Under the pieces are notes generated by a model, which saw only the letters and a list, made by a program, of their open reading frames with translations, was not told where the DNA came from and ran no database searches. A stretch of DNA of 19,000 nucleotides from Steinernema hermaphroditum (lineage: Eukaryota; Nematoda; Chromadorea; Rhabditida; Steinernematidae), in assembly GCA_030435675.1 (NCBI GenBank), contig JAUCMV010000006.1, positions 653,751 through 672,750 on the forward strand, in the 5' to 3' direction. Position 1 is the stretch's first letter. Each line of letters opens with the position of its first letter. The position numbers and the translations under genes are program-made. Of the stretch, positions 1 to 10,394 are shown in pieces.

Positions 1-173
1 ATCTTAGTTTCCTGCAAAACTTTCAATTCGAGACAGATAGGGCCTTGTTCATACAAAGAGTTCTGCATCTGACCCTCCTGCTCCAAAGTACCATAGCATT
101 TTTATGATTGGATCTTGTAGAACTGCACGAGCCTGATCGAACGCGCCTATTCCCGTTGGATTTACTGTGGACT
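1..173 (+). repeat. Reference monomer (class B) and its internal layout
   Basis: The first complete copy serves as coordinate reference. G+C is about 44%. Positions 1-42 are almost invariant and include TTCAATTCGAG. Positions 43-53 form the variable head block. Positions 54-149 are a nearly invariant core with a pyrimidine-rich stretch (61-84), a T5 run at 99-103 and the CpG-rich segment ATCGAACGCG (136-145). Positions 150-164 form the variable tail block, here TTCCCGTTGGATTTA. The copy contains six CpG sites: one near position 29 and five between 128 and 155. One HaeIII (GGCC), one RsaI (GTAC) and two GATC sites occur per copy, so partial digests should give a 173-bp ladder. I see no tRNA, rRNA or small-RNA structure. 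Confidence 0.93.
136..161. other. Imperfect dyad of the common monomer
   Basis: Left arm ATCGAACG (136-143) and right arm CGTTGGAT (154-161) are complementary except for one pair, with a 10-base loop. The unpaired right-arm base is position 158, one of the variable sites. The same imperfect dyad recurs in every GTTGG copy with the usual tail spacing. A hairpin or cruciform is possible but unproven. Confidence 0.75.
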
Positions 174-309
174 ATCTTAGTTTCCTGCAAAACTTTCAAT
201 TCGAGACAGATAGGGCCTTGTTCATACAAAGAGTTCTGCATCTGACCCTCCTGCTCCAAAGTACCATAGCATTTTTATGATTGGATCTTGTAGAACTGCA
301 CGAGCCTGA

Positions 310-333
310 TCGAACGCGCCTATTCCCGTTCGA
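310..333. other. Perfect 7-bp dyad, GTTCGAATT variant
   Basis: TCGAACG (310-316) and CGTTCGA (327-333) are exact reverse complements around a 10-base loop. The copy also has a BstBI site (TTCGAA, 329-334). Confidence 0.88.
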
Positions 334-346
334 ATTACTGTGGACT

Positions 347-519
347 ATCTTAGTTTCCTGCAAAACTTTCAATTCGAGACAGATAGGGCCTTTTTCATGC
401 AAAGAGTTCTGCATCTGACCCTCCTGCTCCAAAATACCATAGCATTTTTATGATTGGATCTTGTAGAACTGCACGAGCCTGATCGAACGCGCCTATTCTC
501 GTTGGATTTACTGTGGACT
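347..519 (+). repeat. Monomer 3, carries the rare position-88 A variant
   Basis: This copy combines GCCTTTTTCATG in the head block with CCAAAATACC at positions 83-92, where nearly every other copy has CCAAAGTACC. The change removes the RsaI site GTAC. I found the same pair of rare variants only in the copy at 8144, which has a class A rather than a class D tail. Shared rare variants about 7.8 kb apart suggest copying or exchange over that distance. Confidence 0.85.
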
Positions 520-693
520 ATCTTAGTTTCCTGCAAAACTTTCAATTCGAGACAGATAGGGCCCTTGTTCATACAAAGAGTTCTGCATCTGACCCTCCTG
601 CTCCAAAGTACCATAGCATTTTTATGATTGGATCTTGTAGAACTGCACGAGCCTGATCGAACGCGCCTACTCCCGTTGGATTTACTGTGGACT

Positions 694-867
694 ATCTTAG
701 TTTCCTGCAAAACTTTCAATTCGAGACAGATAGGGCCCTTGCTCACACCAAGAGCTCTGCATCTGACCCTCCTGCTCCAAAGTACCATAGCATTTTTATG
801 ATTCCATCTTGTAGAACTGCACGAGCCTGATCGAACGCGCCTACTCTCGTTGGATTTCCTGTGGACT
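694..867 (+). repeat. Most divergent monomer (monomer 5)
   Basis: This 174-bp GGGCCC copy has about six substitutions seen almost nowhere else. The segment 741-757 reads GCTCACACCAAGAGCTC where other copies read GTTCATACAAAGAGTTC, and 803-806 reads TCCA where others read TGGA. The changes create a SacI site (GAGCTC) at 752-757. The next copy shares only that site (926-931), so part of the variant block appears to have been copied into it, or its own ancestor carried part of it. The two adjacent changes in TTGGATC to TTCCATC look like a single event. Confidence 0.88.
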
Positions 868-1214
868 ATCTTAGTTTCCTGCAAAACTTTCAATTCGAGA
901 CAGATAGGGCCCTTGTTCATACAAAGAGCTCTGCATCTGACCCTCCTGCTCCAAAGTACCATAGCATTTTTATGATTGGATCTTGTAGAACTGCACGAGC
1001 CTGATCGAACGCGCCTACTCTCGTTGGATTTCCTGTGGACTATCTTAGTTTCCTGCAAAACTTTCAATTCGAGACAGATAGGGCCTTGTTCATACAAAGA
1101 GTTCTGCATCTGACCCTCCTGCTCCAAAGTACCATAGCATTTTTATGATTGGATCTTGTAGAACTGCACGAGCCTGATCGAACGCGCCTACTCTCGTTGG
1201 ATTTCCTGTGGACT

Positions 1215-2255
1215 ATCTTAGTTTCCTGCAAAACTTTCAATTCGAGACAGATAGGGCCTTGTTCATACAAAGAGTTCTGCATCTGACCCTCCTGCTCCAA
1301 AGTACCATAGCATTTTTATGATTGGATCTTGTAGAACTGCACGAGCCTGATCGAACGCGCCTACTCTCGTTGGATTTCCTGTGGACTATCTTAGTTTCCT
1401 GCAAAACTTTCAATTCGAGACAGATAGGGCCCTTGTTCATACAAAGAGTTCTGCATCTGACCCTCCTGCTCCAAAGTACCATAGCATTTTTATGATTGGA
1501 TCTTGTAGAACTGCACGAGCCTGATCGAACGCGCCTACTCTCGTTGGATTTCCTGTGGACTATCTTAGTTTCCTGCAAAACTTTCAATTCGAGACAGATA
1601 GGGCCTTGTTCATACAAAGAGTTCTGCATCTGACCCTCCTGCTCCAAAGTACCATAGCATTTTTATGATTGGATCTTGTAGAACTGCACGAGCCTGATCG
1701 AACGCGCCTACTCTCGTTGGATTTCCTGTGGACTATCTTAGTTTCCTGCAAAACTTTCAATTCGAGACAGATAGGGCCCTTGTTCATACAAAGAGTTCTG
1801 CATCTGACCCTCCTGCTCCAAAGTACCATAGCATTTTTATGATTGGATCTTGTAGAACTGCACGAGCCTGATCGAACGCGCCTACTCTCGTTGGATTTCC
1901 TGTGGACTATCTTAGTTTCCTGCAAAACTTTCAATTCGAGACAGATAGGGCCTTGTTCATACAAAGAGTTCTGCATCTGACCCTCCTGCTCCAAAGTACC
2001 ATAGCATTTTTATGATTGGATCTTGTAGAACTGCACGAGCCTGATCGAACGCGCCTACTCTCGTTGGATTTCCTGTGGACTATCTTAGTTTCCTGCAAAA
2101 CTTTCAATTCGAGACAGATAGGGCCCTTGTTCATACAAAGAGTTCTGCATCTGACCCTCCTGCTCCAAAGTACCATAGCATTTTTATGATTGGATCTTGT
2201 AGAACTGCACGAGCCTGATCGAACGCGCCTACTCTCGTTGGATTTACTGTGGACT
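1215..2255 (+). repeat. 347-bp dimer repeat (173 + 174), three copies
   Basis: Between 1215 and 2255 a 173-bp unit alternates with a 174-bp GGGCCC unit three times (1215-1561, 1562-1908, 1909-2255). By reading, the first two dimers are the same at every variable site, and the third differs by C to A at the tail (class C instead of A). The same 174-173-174-173 class A order at 1388-2081 recurs at 2430-3123, about 1042 bp away. This is a small higher-order repeat, probably made by unequal exchange in steps of two monomers. Confidence 0.8.
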
Positions 2256-2950
2256 ATCTTAGTTTCCTGCAAAACTTTCAATTCGAGACAGATAGGGCCC
2301 TTGTTCATACAAAGAGTTCTGCATCTGACCCTCCTGCTCCAAAGTACCATAGCATTTTTATGATTGGATCTTGTAGAACTGCACGAGCCTGATCGAACGC
2401 GCCTACTCTCGTTGGATTTACTGTGGACTATCTTAGTTTCCTGCAAAACTTTCAATTCGAGACAGATAGGGCCCTTGTTCATACAAAGAGTTCTGCATCT
2501 GACCCTCCTGCTCCAAAGTACCATAGCATTTTTATGATTGGATCTTGTAGAACTGCACGAGCCTGATCGAACGCGCCTACTCTCGTTGGATTTCCTGTGG
2601 ACTATCTTAGTTTCCTGCAAAACTTTCAATTCGAGACAGATAGGGCCTTGTTCATACAAAGAGTTCTGCATCTGACCCTCCTGCTCCAAAGTACCATAGC
2701 ATTTTTATGATTGGATCTTGTAGAACTGCACGAGCCTGATCGAACGCGCCTACTCTCGTTGGATTTCCTGTGGACTATCTTAGTTTCCTGCAAAACTTTC
2801 AATTCGAGACAGATAGGGCCCTTGTTCATACAAAGAGTTCTGCATCTGACCCTCCTGCTCCAAAGTACCATAGCATTTTTATGATTGGATCTTGTAGAAC
2901 TGCACGAGCCTGATCGAACGCGCCTACTCTCGTTGGATTTCCTGTGGACT

Positions 2951-5200
2951 ATCTTAGTTTCCTGCAAAACTTTCAATTCGAGACAGATAGGGCCTTGTTC
3001 ATACAAAGAGTTCTGCATCTGACCCTCCTGCTCCAAAGTACCATAGCATTTTTATGATTGGATCTTGTAGAACTGCACGAGCCTGATCGAACGCGCCTAC
3101 TCTCGTTGGATTTCCTGTGGACTATCTTAGTTTCCTGCAAAACTTTCAATTCGAGACAGATAGGGCCTTGTTCATACAAAGAGTTCTGCATCTGACCCTC
3201 CTGCTCCAAAGTACCATAGCATTTTTATGATTGGATCTTGTAGAACTGCACGAGCCTGATCGAACGCGCCTACTCTCGTTGGATTTCCTGTGGACTATCT
3301 TAGTTTCCTGCAAAACTTTCAATTCGAGACAGATAGGGCCTTGTTCATACAAAGAGTTCTGCATCTGACCCTCCTGCTCCAAAGTACCATAGCATTTTTA
3401 TGATTGGATCTTGTAGAACTGCACGAGCCTGATCGAACGCGCCTACTCTCGTTGGATTTCCTGTGGACTATCTTAGTTTCCTGCAAAACTTTCAATTCGA
3501 GACAGATAGGGCCTTGTTCATACAAAGAGTTCTGCATCTGACCCTCCTGCTCCAAAGTACCATAGCATTTTTATGATTGGATCTTGTAGAACTGCACGAG
3601 CCTGATCGAACGCGCCTACTCTCGTTGGATTTACTGTGGACTATCTTAGTTTCCTGCAAAACTTTCAATTCGAGACAGATAGGGCCTTGTTCATACAAAG
3701 AGTTCTGCATCTGACCCTCCTGCTCCAAAGTACCATAGCATTTTTATGATTGGATCTTGTAGAACTGCACGAGCCTGATCGAACGCGCCTACTCTCGTTG
3801 GATTTCCTGTGGACTATCTTAGTTTCCTGCAAAACTTTCAATTCGAGACAGATAGGGCCTTGTTCATACAAAGAGTTCTGCATCTGACCCTCCTGCTCCA
3901 AAGTACCATAGCATTTTTATGATTGGATCTTGTAGAACTGCACGAGCCTGATCGAACGCGCCTACTCTCGTTGGATTTCCTGTGGACTATCTTAGTTTCC
4001 TGCAAAACTTTCAATTCGAGACAGATAGGGCCTTGTTCATACAAAGAGTTCTGCATCTGACCCTCCTGCTCCAAAGTACCATAGCATTTTTATGATTGGA
4101 TCTTGTAGAACTGCACGAGCCTGATCGAACGCGCCTACTCTCGTTGGATTTCCTGTGGACTATCTTAGTTTCCTGCAAAACTTTCAATTCGAGACAGATA
4201 GGGCCCTTGTTCATACAAAGAGTTCTGCATCTGACCCTCCTGCTCCAAAGTACCATAGCATTTTTATGATTGGATCTTGTAGAACTGCACGAGCCTGATC
4301 GAACGCGCCTATTCTCGTTGGATTTACTGTGGACTATCTTAGTTTCCTGCAAAACTTTCAATTCGAGACAGATAGGGCCTTGTTCATACAAAGAGTTCTG
4401 CATCTGACCCTCCTGCTCCAAAGTACCATAGCATTTTTATGATTGGATCTTGTAGAACTGCACGAGCCTGATCGAACGCGCCTACTCTCGTTGGATTTAC
4501 TGTGGACTATCTTAGTTTCCTGCAAAACTTTCAATTCGAGACAGATAGGGCCTTGTTCATACAAAGAGTTCTGCATCTGACCCTCCTGCTCCAAAGTACC
4601 ATAGCATTTTTATGATTGGATCTTGTAGAACTGCACGAGCCTGATCGAACGCGCCTACTCTCGTTGGATTTCCTGTGGACTATCTTAGTTTCCTGCAAAA
4701 CTTTCAATTCGAGACAGATAGGGCCTTGTTCATACAAAGAGTTCTGCATCTGACCCTCCTGCTCCAAAGTACCATAGCATTTTTATGATTGGATCTTGTA
4801 GAACTGCACGAGCCTGATCGAACGCGCCTACTCTCGTTGGATTTACTGTGGACTATCTTAGTTTCCTGCAAAACTTTCAATTCGAGACAGATAGGGCCTT
4901 GTTCATACAAAGAGTTCTGCATCTGACCCTCCTGCTCCAAAGTACCATAGCATTTTTATGATTGGATCTTGTAGAACTGCACGAGCCTGATCGAACGCGC
5001 CTATTCTCGTTGGATTTACTGTGGACTATCTTAGTTTCCTGCAAAACTTTCAATTCGAGACAGATAGGGCCTTGTTCATACAAAGAGTTCTGCATCTGAC
5101 CCTCCTGCTCCAAAGTACCATAGCATTTTTATGATTGGATCTTGTAGAACTGCACGAGCCTGATCGAACGCGCCTACTCTCGTTGGATTTACTGTGGACT
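2951..5200 (+). repeat. Uniform-head domain, class A/C/D monomers
   Basis: Thirteen monomers with the head block TTGTTCATA throughout. The first six (2951-3988) are class A except a class C copy at 3470. From 4162 class C (4336, 4682, 5028) and class D (4162, 4855) copies appear. The copy at 4162 is the last GGGCCC 174-bp unit in the window. I see no inserted sequence and no gene. Confidence 0.88.
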
Positions 5201-5373
5201 ATCTTAGTTTCCTGCAAAACTTTCAATTCGAGACAGATAGGGCCTTGTTCATGCAAAGAGTTCTGCATCTGACCCTCCTGCTCCAAAGTACCATAGCATT
5301 TTTATGATTGGATCTTGTAGAACTGCACGAGCCTGATCGAACGCGCCTACTCTCGTTGGATTTCCTGTGGACT

Positions 5374-5547
5374 ATCTTAGTTTTCCTGCAAAACTTTCAA
5401 TTCGAGACAGATAGGGCCTTGTTCATGCAAAGAGTTCTGCATCTGACCCTCCTGCTCCAAAGTACCATAGCATTTTTATGATTGGATCTTGTAGAACTGC
5501 ACGAGCCTGATCGAACGCGCCTATTCTCGTTGGATTTACTGTGGACT
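5374..5547 (+). repeat. 174-bp monomer with an extra T (TTAGTTTTCC)
   Basis: The only copy in the window with four T residues instead of three after TTAG (5381-5384). The rest is a class D copy with G at 53. A single homopolymer change seen once could be a private mutation or a sequencing error. It shifts the minus-strand frame locally. Confidence 0.85.
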
Positions 5548-6931
5548 ATCTTAGTTTCCTGCAAAACTTTCAATTCGAGACAGATAGGGCCTTGTTCATA
5601 CAAAGAGTTCTGCATCTGACCCTCCTGCTCCAAAGTACCATAGCATTTTTATGATTGGATCTTGTAGAACTGCACGAGCCTGATCGAACGCGCCTACTCT
5701 CGTTGGATTTCCTGTGGACTATCTTAGTTTCCTGCAAAACTTTCAATTCGAGACAGATAGGGCCTTGTTCATACAAAGAGTTCTGCATCTGACCCTCCTG
5801 CTCCAAAGTACCATAGCATTTTTATGATTGGATCTTGTAGAACTGCACGAGCCTGATCGAACGCGCCTACTCTCGTTGGATTTCCTGTGGACTATCTTAG
5901 TTTCCTGCAAAACTTTCAATTCGAGACAGATAGGGCCTTGTTCATACAAAGAGTTCTGCATCTGACCCTCCTGCTCCAAAGTACCATAGCATTTTTATGA
6001 TTGGATCTTGTAGAACTGCACGAGCCTGATCGAACGCGCCTATTCTCGTTGGATTTACTGTGGACTATCTTAGTTTCCTGCAAAACTTTCAATTCGAGAC
6101 AGATAGGGCCTTGTTCATGCAAAGAGTTCTGCATCTGACCCTCCTGCTCCAAAGTACCATAGCATTTTTATGATTGGATCTTGTAGAACTGCACGAGCCT
6201 GATCGAACGCGCCTACTCTCGTTGGATTTACTGTGGACTATCTTAGTTTCCTGCAAAACTTTCAATTCGAGACAGATAGGGCCTTGTTCATGCAAAGAGT
6301 TCTGCATCTGACCCTCCTGCTCCAAAGTACCATAGCATTTTTATGATTGGATCTTGTAGAACTGCACGAGCCTGATCGAACGCGCCTACTCTCGTTGGAT
6401 TTCCTGTGGACTATCTTAGTTTCCTGCAAAACTTTCAATTCGAGACAGATAGGGCCTTGTTCATGCAAAGAGTTCTGCATCTGACCCTCCTGCTCCAAAG
6501 TACCATAGCATTTTTATGATTGGATCTTGTAGAACTGCACGAGCCTGATCGAACGCGCCTATTCTCGTTGGATTTACTGTGGACTATCTTAGTTTCCTGC
6601 AAAACTTTCAATTCGAGACAGATAGGGCCTTTTTCATGCAAAGAGTTCTGCATCTGACCCTCCTGCTCCAAAGTACCATAGCATTTTTATGATTGGATCT
6701 TGTAGAACTGCACGAGCCTGATCGAACGCGCCTATTCTCGTTGGATTTACTGTGGACTATCTTAGTTTCCTGCAAAACTTTCAATTCGAGACAGATAGGG
6801 CCTTGTTCATGCAAAGAGTTCTGCATCTGACCCTCCTGCTCCAAAGTACCATAGCATTTTTATGATTGGATCTTGTAGAACTGCACGAGCCTGATCGAAC
6901 GCGCCTACTCTCGTTGGATTTCCTGTGGACT

Positions 6932-7105
6932 ATCTTAGTTTCCTGCAAAACTTTCAATTCGAGACAGATAGGGCCTTGTTCATGCAAAGAGTTCTGCATC
7001 TGACCCTCCTGCTCCAAAGTACCATAGCATTTTTATGATTGGATCTTGTAGAACTGCACGAGCCTGATCGAACGCGCCTATTCCCGTTCGGATTTACTGT
7101 GGACT
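6932..7105 (+). repeat. 174-bp monomer with GTTCGGATTT tail
   Basis: An extra C in the tail block gives TTCCCGTTCGGATTTAC. The insertion adds a CpG and makes the inner six bases of the dyad (CGAACG with CGTTCG) complementary. Matching tails occur at 8837, 14375 and 14549, and at 8663 with CTCCC in place of TTCCC. Confidence 0.88.
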
Positions 7106-8105
7106 ATCTTAGTTTCCTGCAAAACTTTCAATTCGAGACAGATAGGGCCTTGTTCATGCAAAGAGTTCTGCATCTGACCCTCCTGCTCCAAAGTACCATA
7201 GCATTTTTATGATTGGATCTTGTAGAACTGCACGAGCCTGATCGAACGCGCCTATTCCCGTTGGATTTACTGTGGACTATCTTAGTTTCCTGCAAAACTT
7301 TCAATTCGAGACAGATAGGGCCTTGTTCATGCAAAGAGTTCTGCATCTGACCCTCCTGCTCCAAAGTACCATAGCATTTTTATGATTGGATCTTGTAGAA
7401 CTGCACGAGCCTGATCGAACGCGCCTACTCTCGTTGGATTTCCTGTGGACTATCTTAGTTTCCTGCAAAACTTTCAATTCGAGACAGATAGGGCCTTGTT
7501 CATGCAAAGAGTTCTGCATCTGACCCTCCTGCTCCAAAGTACCATAGCATTTTTATGATTGGATCTTGTAGAACTGCACGAGCCTGATCGAACGCGCCTA
7601 CTCCCGTTGGATTTACTGTGGACTATCTTAGTTTCCTGCAAAACTTTCAATTCGAGACAGATAGGGCCTTTTTCATGCAAAGAGTTCTGCATCTGACCCT
7701 CCTGCTCCAAAGTACCATAGCATTTTTATGATTGGATCTTGTAGAACTGCACGAGCCTGATCGAACGCGCCTATTCCCGTTGGATTTACTGTGGACTATC
7801 TTAGTTTCCTGCAAAACTTTCAATTCGAGACAGATAGGGCCTTGTTCATACAAAGAGTTCTGCATCTGACCCTCCTGCTCCAAAGTACCATAGCATTTTT
7901 ATGATTGGATCTTGTAGAACTGCACGAGCCTGATCGAACGCGCCTACTCTCGTTGGATTTCCTGTGGACTATCTTAGTTTCCTGCAAAACTTTCAATTCG
8001 AGACAGATAGGGCCTTGTTCATGCAAAGAGTTCTGCATCTGACCCTCCTGCTCCAAAGTACCATAGCATTTTTATGATTGGATCTTGTAGAACTGCACGA
8101 GCCTG

Positions 8106-8131
8106 ATCGAACGCGCCTATTCCCGTTCGAT
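8106..8131. other. Perfect 8-bp dyad, GTTCGATTT variant
   Basis: ATCGAACG (8106-8113) and CGTTCGAT (8124-8131) are exact reverse complements with a 10-base loop. G to C at monomer position 158 repairs the mismatch of the common form. Confidence 0.9.
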
Positions 8132-8143
8132 TTACTGTGGACT

Positions 8144-8316
8144 ATCTTAGTTTCCTGCAAAACTTTCAATTCGAGACAGATAGGGCCTTTTTCATGCAAA
8201 GAGTTCTGCATCTGACCCTCCTGCTCCAAAATACCATAGCATTTTTATGATTGGATCTTGTAGAACTGCACGAGCCTGATCGAACGCGCCTACTCTCGTT
8301 GGATTTCCTGTGGACT
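8144..8316 (+). repeat. Monomer 48, second copy with position-88 A
   Basis: A class A copy with TTTTTCATG in the head block and CCAAAATACC instead of CCAAAGTACC. The same two rare variants are joined only in the copy at 347. Its immediate neighbours at 8317 and 8490 have the same head but the usual GTACC, so the position-88 change did not spread to them or was lost from them. Confidence 0.85.
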
Positions 8317-8662
8317 ATCTTAGTTTCCTGCAAAACTTTCAATTCGAGACAGATAGGGCCTTTTTCATGCAAAGAGTTCTGCATCTGACCCTCCTGCTCC
8401 AAAGTACCATAGCATTTTTATGATTGGATCTTGTAGAACTGCACGAGCCTGATCGAACGCGCCTACTCTCGTTGGATTTCCTGTGGACTATCTTAGTTTC
8501 CTGCAAAACTTTCAATTCGAGACAGATAGGGCCTTTTTCATGCAAAGAGTTCTGCATCTGACCCTCCTGCTCCAAAGTACCATAGCATTTTTATGATTGG
8601 ATCTTGTAGAACTGCACGAGCCTGATCGAACGCGCCTACTCTCGTTGGATTTCCTGTGGACT

Positions 8663-9010
8663 ATCTTAGTTTCCTGCAAAACTTTCAATTCGAGACAGAT
8701 AGGGCCTTGTTCATACAAAGAGTTCTGCATCTGACCCTCCTGCTCCAAAGTACCATAGCATTTTTATGATTGGATCTTGTAGAACTGCACGAGCCTGATC
8801 GAACGCGCCTACTCCCGTTCGGATTTACTGTGGACTATCTTAGTTTCCTGCAAAACTTTCAATTCGAGACAGATAGGGCCTTGTTCATACAAAGAGTTCT
8901 GCATCTGACCCTCCTGCTCCAAAGTACCATAGCATTTTTATGATTGGATCTTGTAGAACTGCACGAGCCTGATCGAACGCGCCTATTCCCGTTCGGATTT
9001 ACTGTGGACT
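8663..9010 (+). repeat. Adjacent pair of 174-bp GTTCGGATTT monomers
   Basis: Two consecutive copies both carry the extra tail C, with CTCCC in the first and TTCCC in the second. Both have TTGTTCATA heads. A similar pair occurs at 14375-14722, suggesting the variant spreads as a dimer. Both copies have the six-base perfect dyad CGAACG with CGTTCG. Confidence 0.85.
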
Positions 9011-9183
9011 ATCTTAGTTTCCTGCAAAACTTTCAATTCGAGACAGATAGGGCCTTGTTCATACAAAGAGTTCTGCATCTGACCCTCCTGCTCCAAAGTA
9101 CCATAGCATTTTTATGATTGGATCTTGTAGAACTGCACGAGCCTGATCGAACGCGCCTACTCTCGTTGGATTTCCTGTGGACT

Positions 9184-10394
9184 ATCTTAGTTTCCTGCAA
9201 AACTTTCAATTCGAGACAGATAGGGCCTTGTTCATGCAAAGAGTTCTGCATCTGACCCTCCTGCTCCAAAGTACCATAGCATTTTTATGATTGGATCTTG
9301 TAGAACTGCACGAGCCTGATCGAACGCGCCTATTCTCGTTGGATTTACTGTGGACTATCTTAGTTTCCTGCAAAACTTTCAATTCGAGACAGATAGGGCC
9401 TTTTTCATGCAAAGAGTTCTGCATCTGACCCTCCTGCTCCAAAGTACCATAGCATTTTTATGATTGGATCTTGTAGAACTGCACGAGCCTGATCGAACGC
9501 GCCTACTCTCGTTGGATTTCCTGTGGACTATCTTAGTTTCCTGCAAAACTTTCAATTCGAGACAGATAGGGCCTTTTTCATGCAAAGAGTTCTGCATCTG
9601 ACCCTCCTGCTCCAAAGTACCATAGCATTTTTATGATTGGATCTTGTAGAACTGCACGAGCCTGATCGAACGCGCCTACTCTCGTTGGATTTACTGTGGA
9701 CTATCTTAGTTTCCTGCAAAACTTTCAATTCGAGACAGATAGGGCCTTTTTCATGCAAAGAGTTCTGCATCTGACCCTCCTGCTCCAAAGTACCATAGCA
9801 TTTTTATGATTGGATCTTGTAGAACTGCACGAGCCTGATCGAACGCGCCTACTCTCGTTGGATTTCCTGTGGACTATCTTAGTTTCCTGCAAAACTTTCA
9901 ATTCGAGACAGATAGGGCCTTGTTCATACAAAGAGTTCTGCATCTGACCCTCCTGCTCCAAAGTACCATAGCATTTTTATGATTGGATCTTGTAGAACTG
10001 CACGAGCCTGATCGAACGCGCCTACTCTCGTTGGATTTACTGTGGACTATCTTAGTTTCCTGCAAAACTTTCAATTCGAGACAGATAGGGCCTTGTTCAT
10101 ACAAAGAGTTCTGCATCTGACCCTCCTGCTCCAAAGTACCATAGCATTTTTATGATTGGATCTTGTAGAACTGCACGAGCCTGATCGAACGCGCCTACTC
10201 TCGTTGGATTTACTGTGGACTATCTTAGTTTCCTGCAAAACTTTCAATTCGAGACAGATAGGGCCTTGTTCATGCAAAGAGTTCTGCATCTGACCCTCCT
10301 GCTCCAAAGTACCATAGCATTTTTATGATTGGATCTTGTAGAACTGCACGAGCCTGATCGAACGCGCCTACTCTCGTTGGATTTCCTGTGGACT
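9184..10394 (+). repeat. Seven-monomer block, copy 2
   Basis: Head order is CATG; TTTTTCATG three times (9357, 9530, 9703); TTGTTCATA twice; CATG. This matches the preceding block at six of seven positions. Tails are D, A, C, A, C, C, A against GTTCGATTT, A, A, A, CTCCCGTTCGG, TTCCCGTTCGG, A in copy 1. Class A in the second, fourth and seventh places is common to both. The two GTTCGG copies of block 1 correspond to ordinary class C copies here, so tail and head blocks have changed independently since the duplication, if that is what it is. Confidence 0.72.

Larger units (their letters stand above)
1..519 (+). repeat. Mixed-variant monomers 1-3
   Basis: Three 173-bp copies with three different tails: class B at 1, a GTTCGAATTAC tail at 174, and class D at 347. 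The third copy also has T at 47 and G at 53 in the head block and an A in place of G at position 88 (CCAAAATACC). Mixed copies like these resemble the far end of the window more than the uniform copies that follow from 520. Confidence 0.85.
520..2950 (+). repeat. Domain rich in 174-bp GGGCCC monomers
   Basis: Fourteen monomers, nine of which (starting 520, 694, 868, 1388, 1735, 2082, 2256, 2430, 2777) carry an extra C in the head block. This turns GGGCC into the palindrome GGGCCC, an ApaI site, and makes the unit 174 bp. Only one further copy in the window (4162) has it, so the variant is strongly clustered. All have A at position 53 apart from the divergent copy at 694. Tails are mostly class A, with CTCCC at 520 and class C at 2082 and 2256. 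Because 174 is a multiple of three, runs of these copies leave a minus-strand frame open for up to 252 codons. This is a side effect of unit length, not a gene. Confidence 0.9.
5201..7970 (+). repeat. Domain with G at position 53; trimeric rhythm
   Basis: Sixteen monomers in which most copies carry CATGCAA instead of CATACAA. The switch begins abruptly at the copy starting at 5201, after 27 copies with no CATGCAA head. From 5721 class A tails occur at exactly every third monomer (5721, 6240, 6759, 7279, 7798), separated by pairs of other classes: D C, D D, GTTCGG B, and CTCCC B. The trimer length is 519-520 bp. The trimers are not identical, so this is either an old, partly mixed higher-order repeat or a pattern arising from exchange in three-unit steps. 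Confidence 0.75.
7971..9183 (+). repeat. Seven-monomer block, copy 1
   Basis: Seven monomers whose head blocks run: CATG; TTTTTCATG three times (8144, 8317, 8490); then TTGTTCATA three times. Tails run GTTCGATTT, A, A, A, CTCCCGTTCGG, TTCCCGTTCGG, A. The following block 9184-10394 repeats nearly the same head order. Nine of the ten TTTTTCAT head variants lie between 347 and 9703, six of them in these two triplets. The spacing is 1213 bp. This is best read as a seven-unit duplication followed by changes, though recurrent local conversion could also produce it. Confidence 0.75.

Noticed and set aside
68..88. G-quadruplex on the minus strand of the pyrimidine-rich stretch
   Set aside because: The minus strand GGAGCAGGAGGG has only three short G runs, too few for a stable quadruplex within a monomer.
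93..108. TATA-like ATAAAAAT on the minus strand as a promoter
   Set aside because: A single AT-rich match in every monomer, without any initiator or coding target, does not support a promoter call.
59..124. Inverted repeat AGTTCT and AGAACT within the monomer
   Set aside because: Six bases with a loop of over 50 bases is expected by chance and is unlikely to form a structure.
151..167. Complete CENP-B box
   Set aside because: No copy has both the TTCG half and the CGGG half in the correct spacing; only half-matches exist.
5374..5547. Extra T as a meaningful variant
   Set aside because: It is a single homopolymer length change in one copy and could be sequencing error, so I listed it only as an observed difference.
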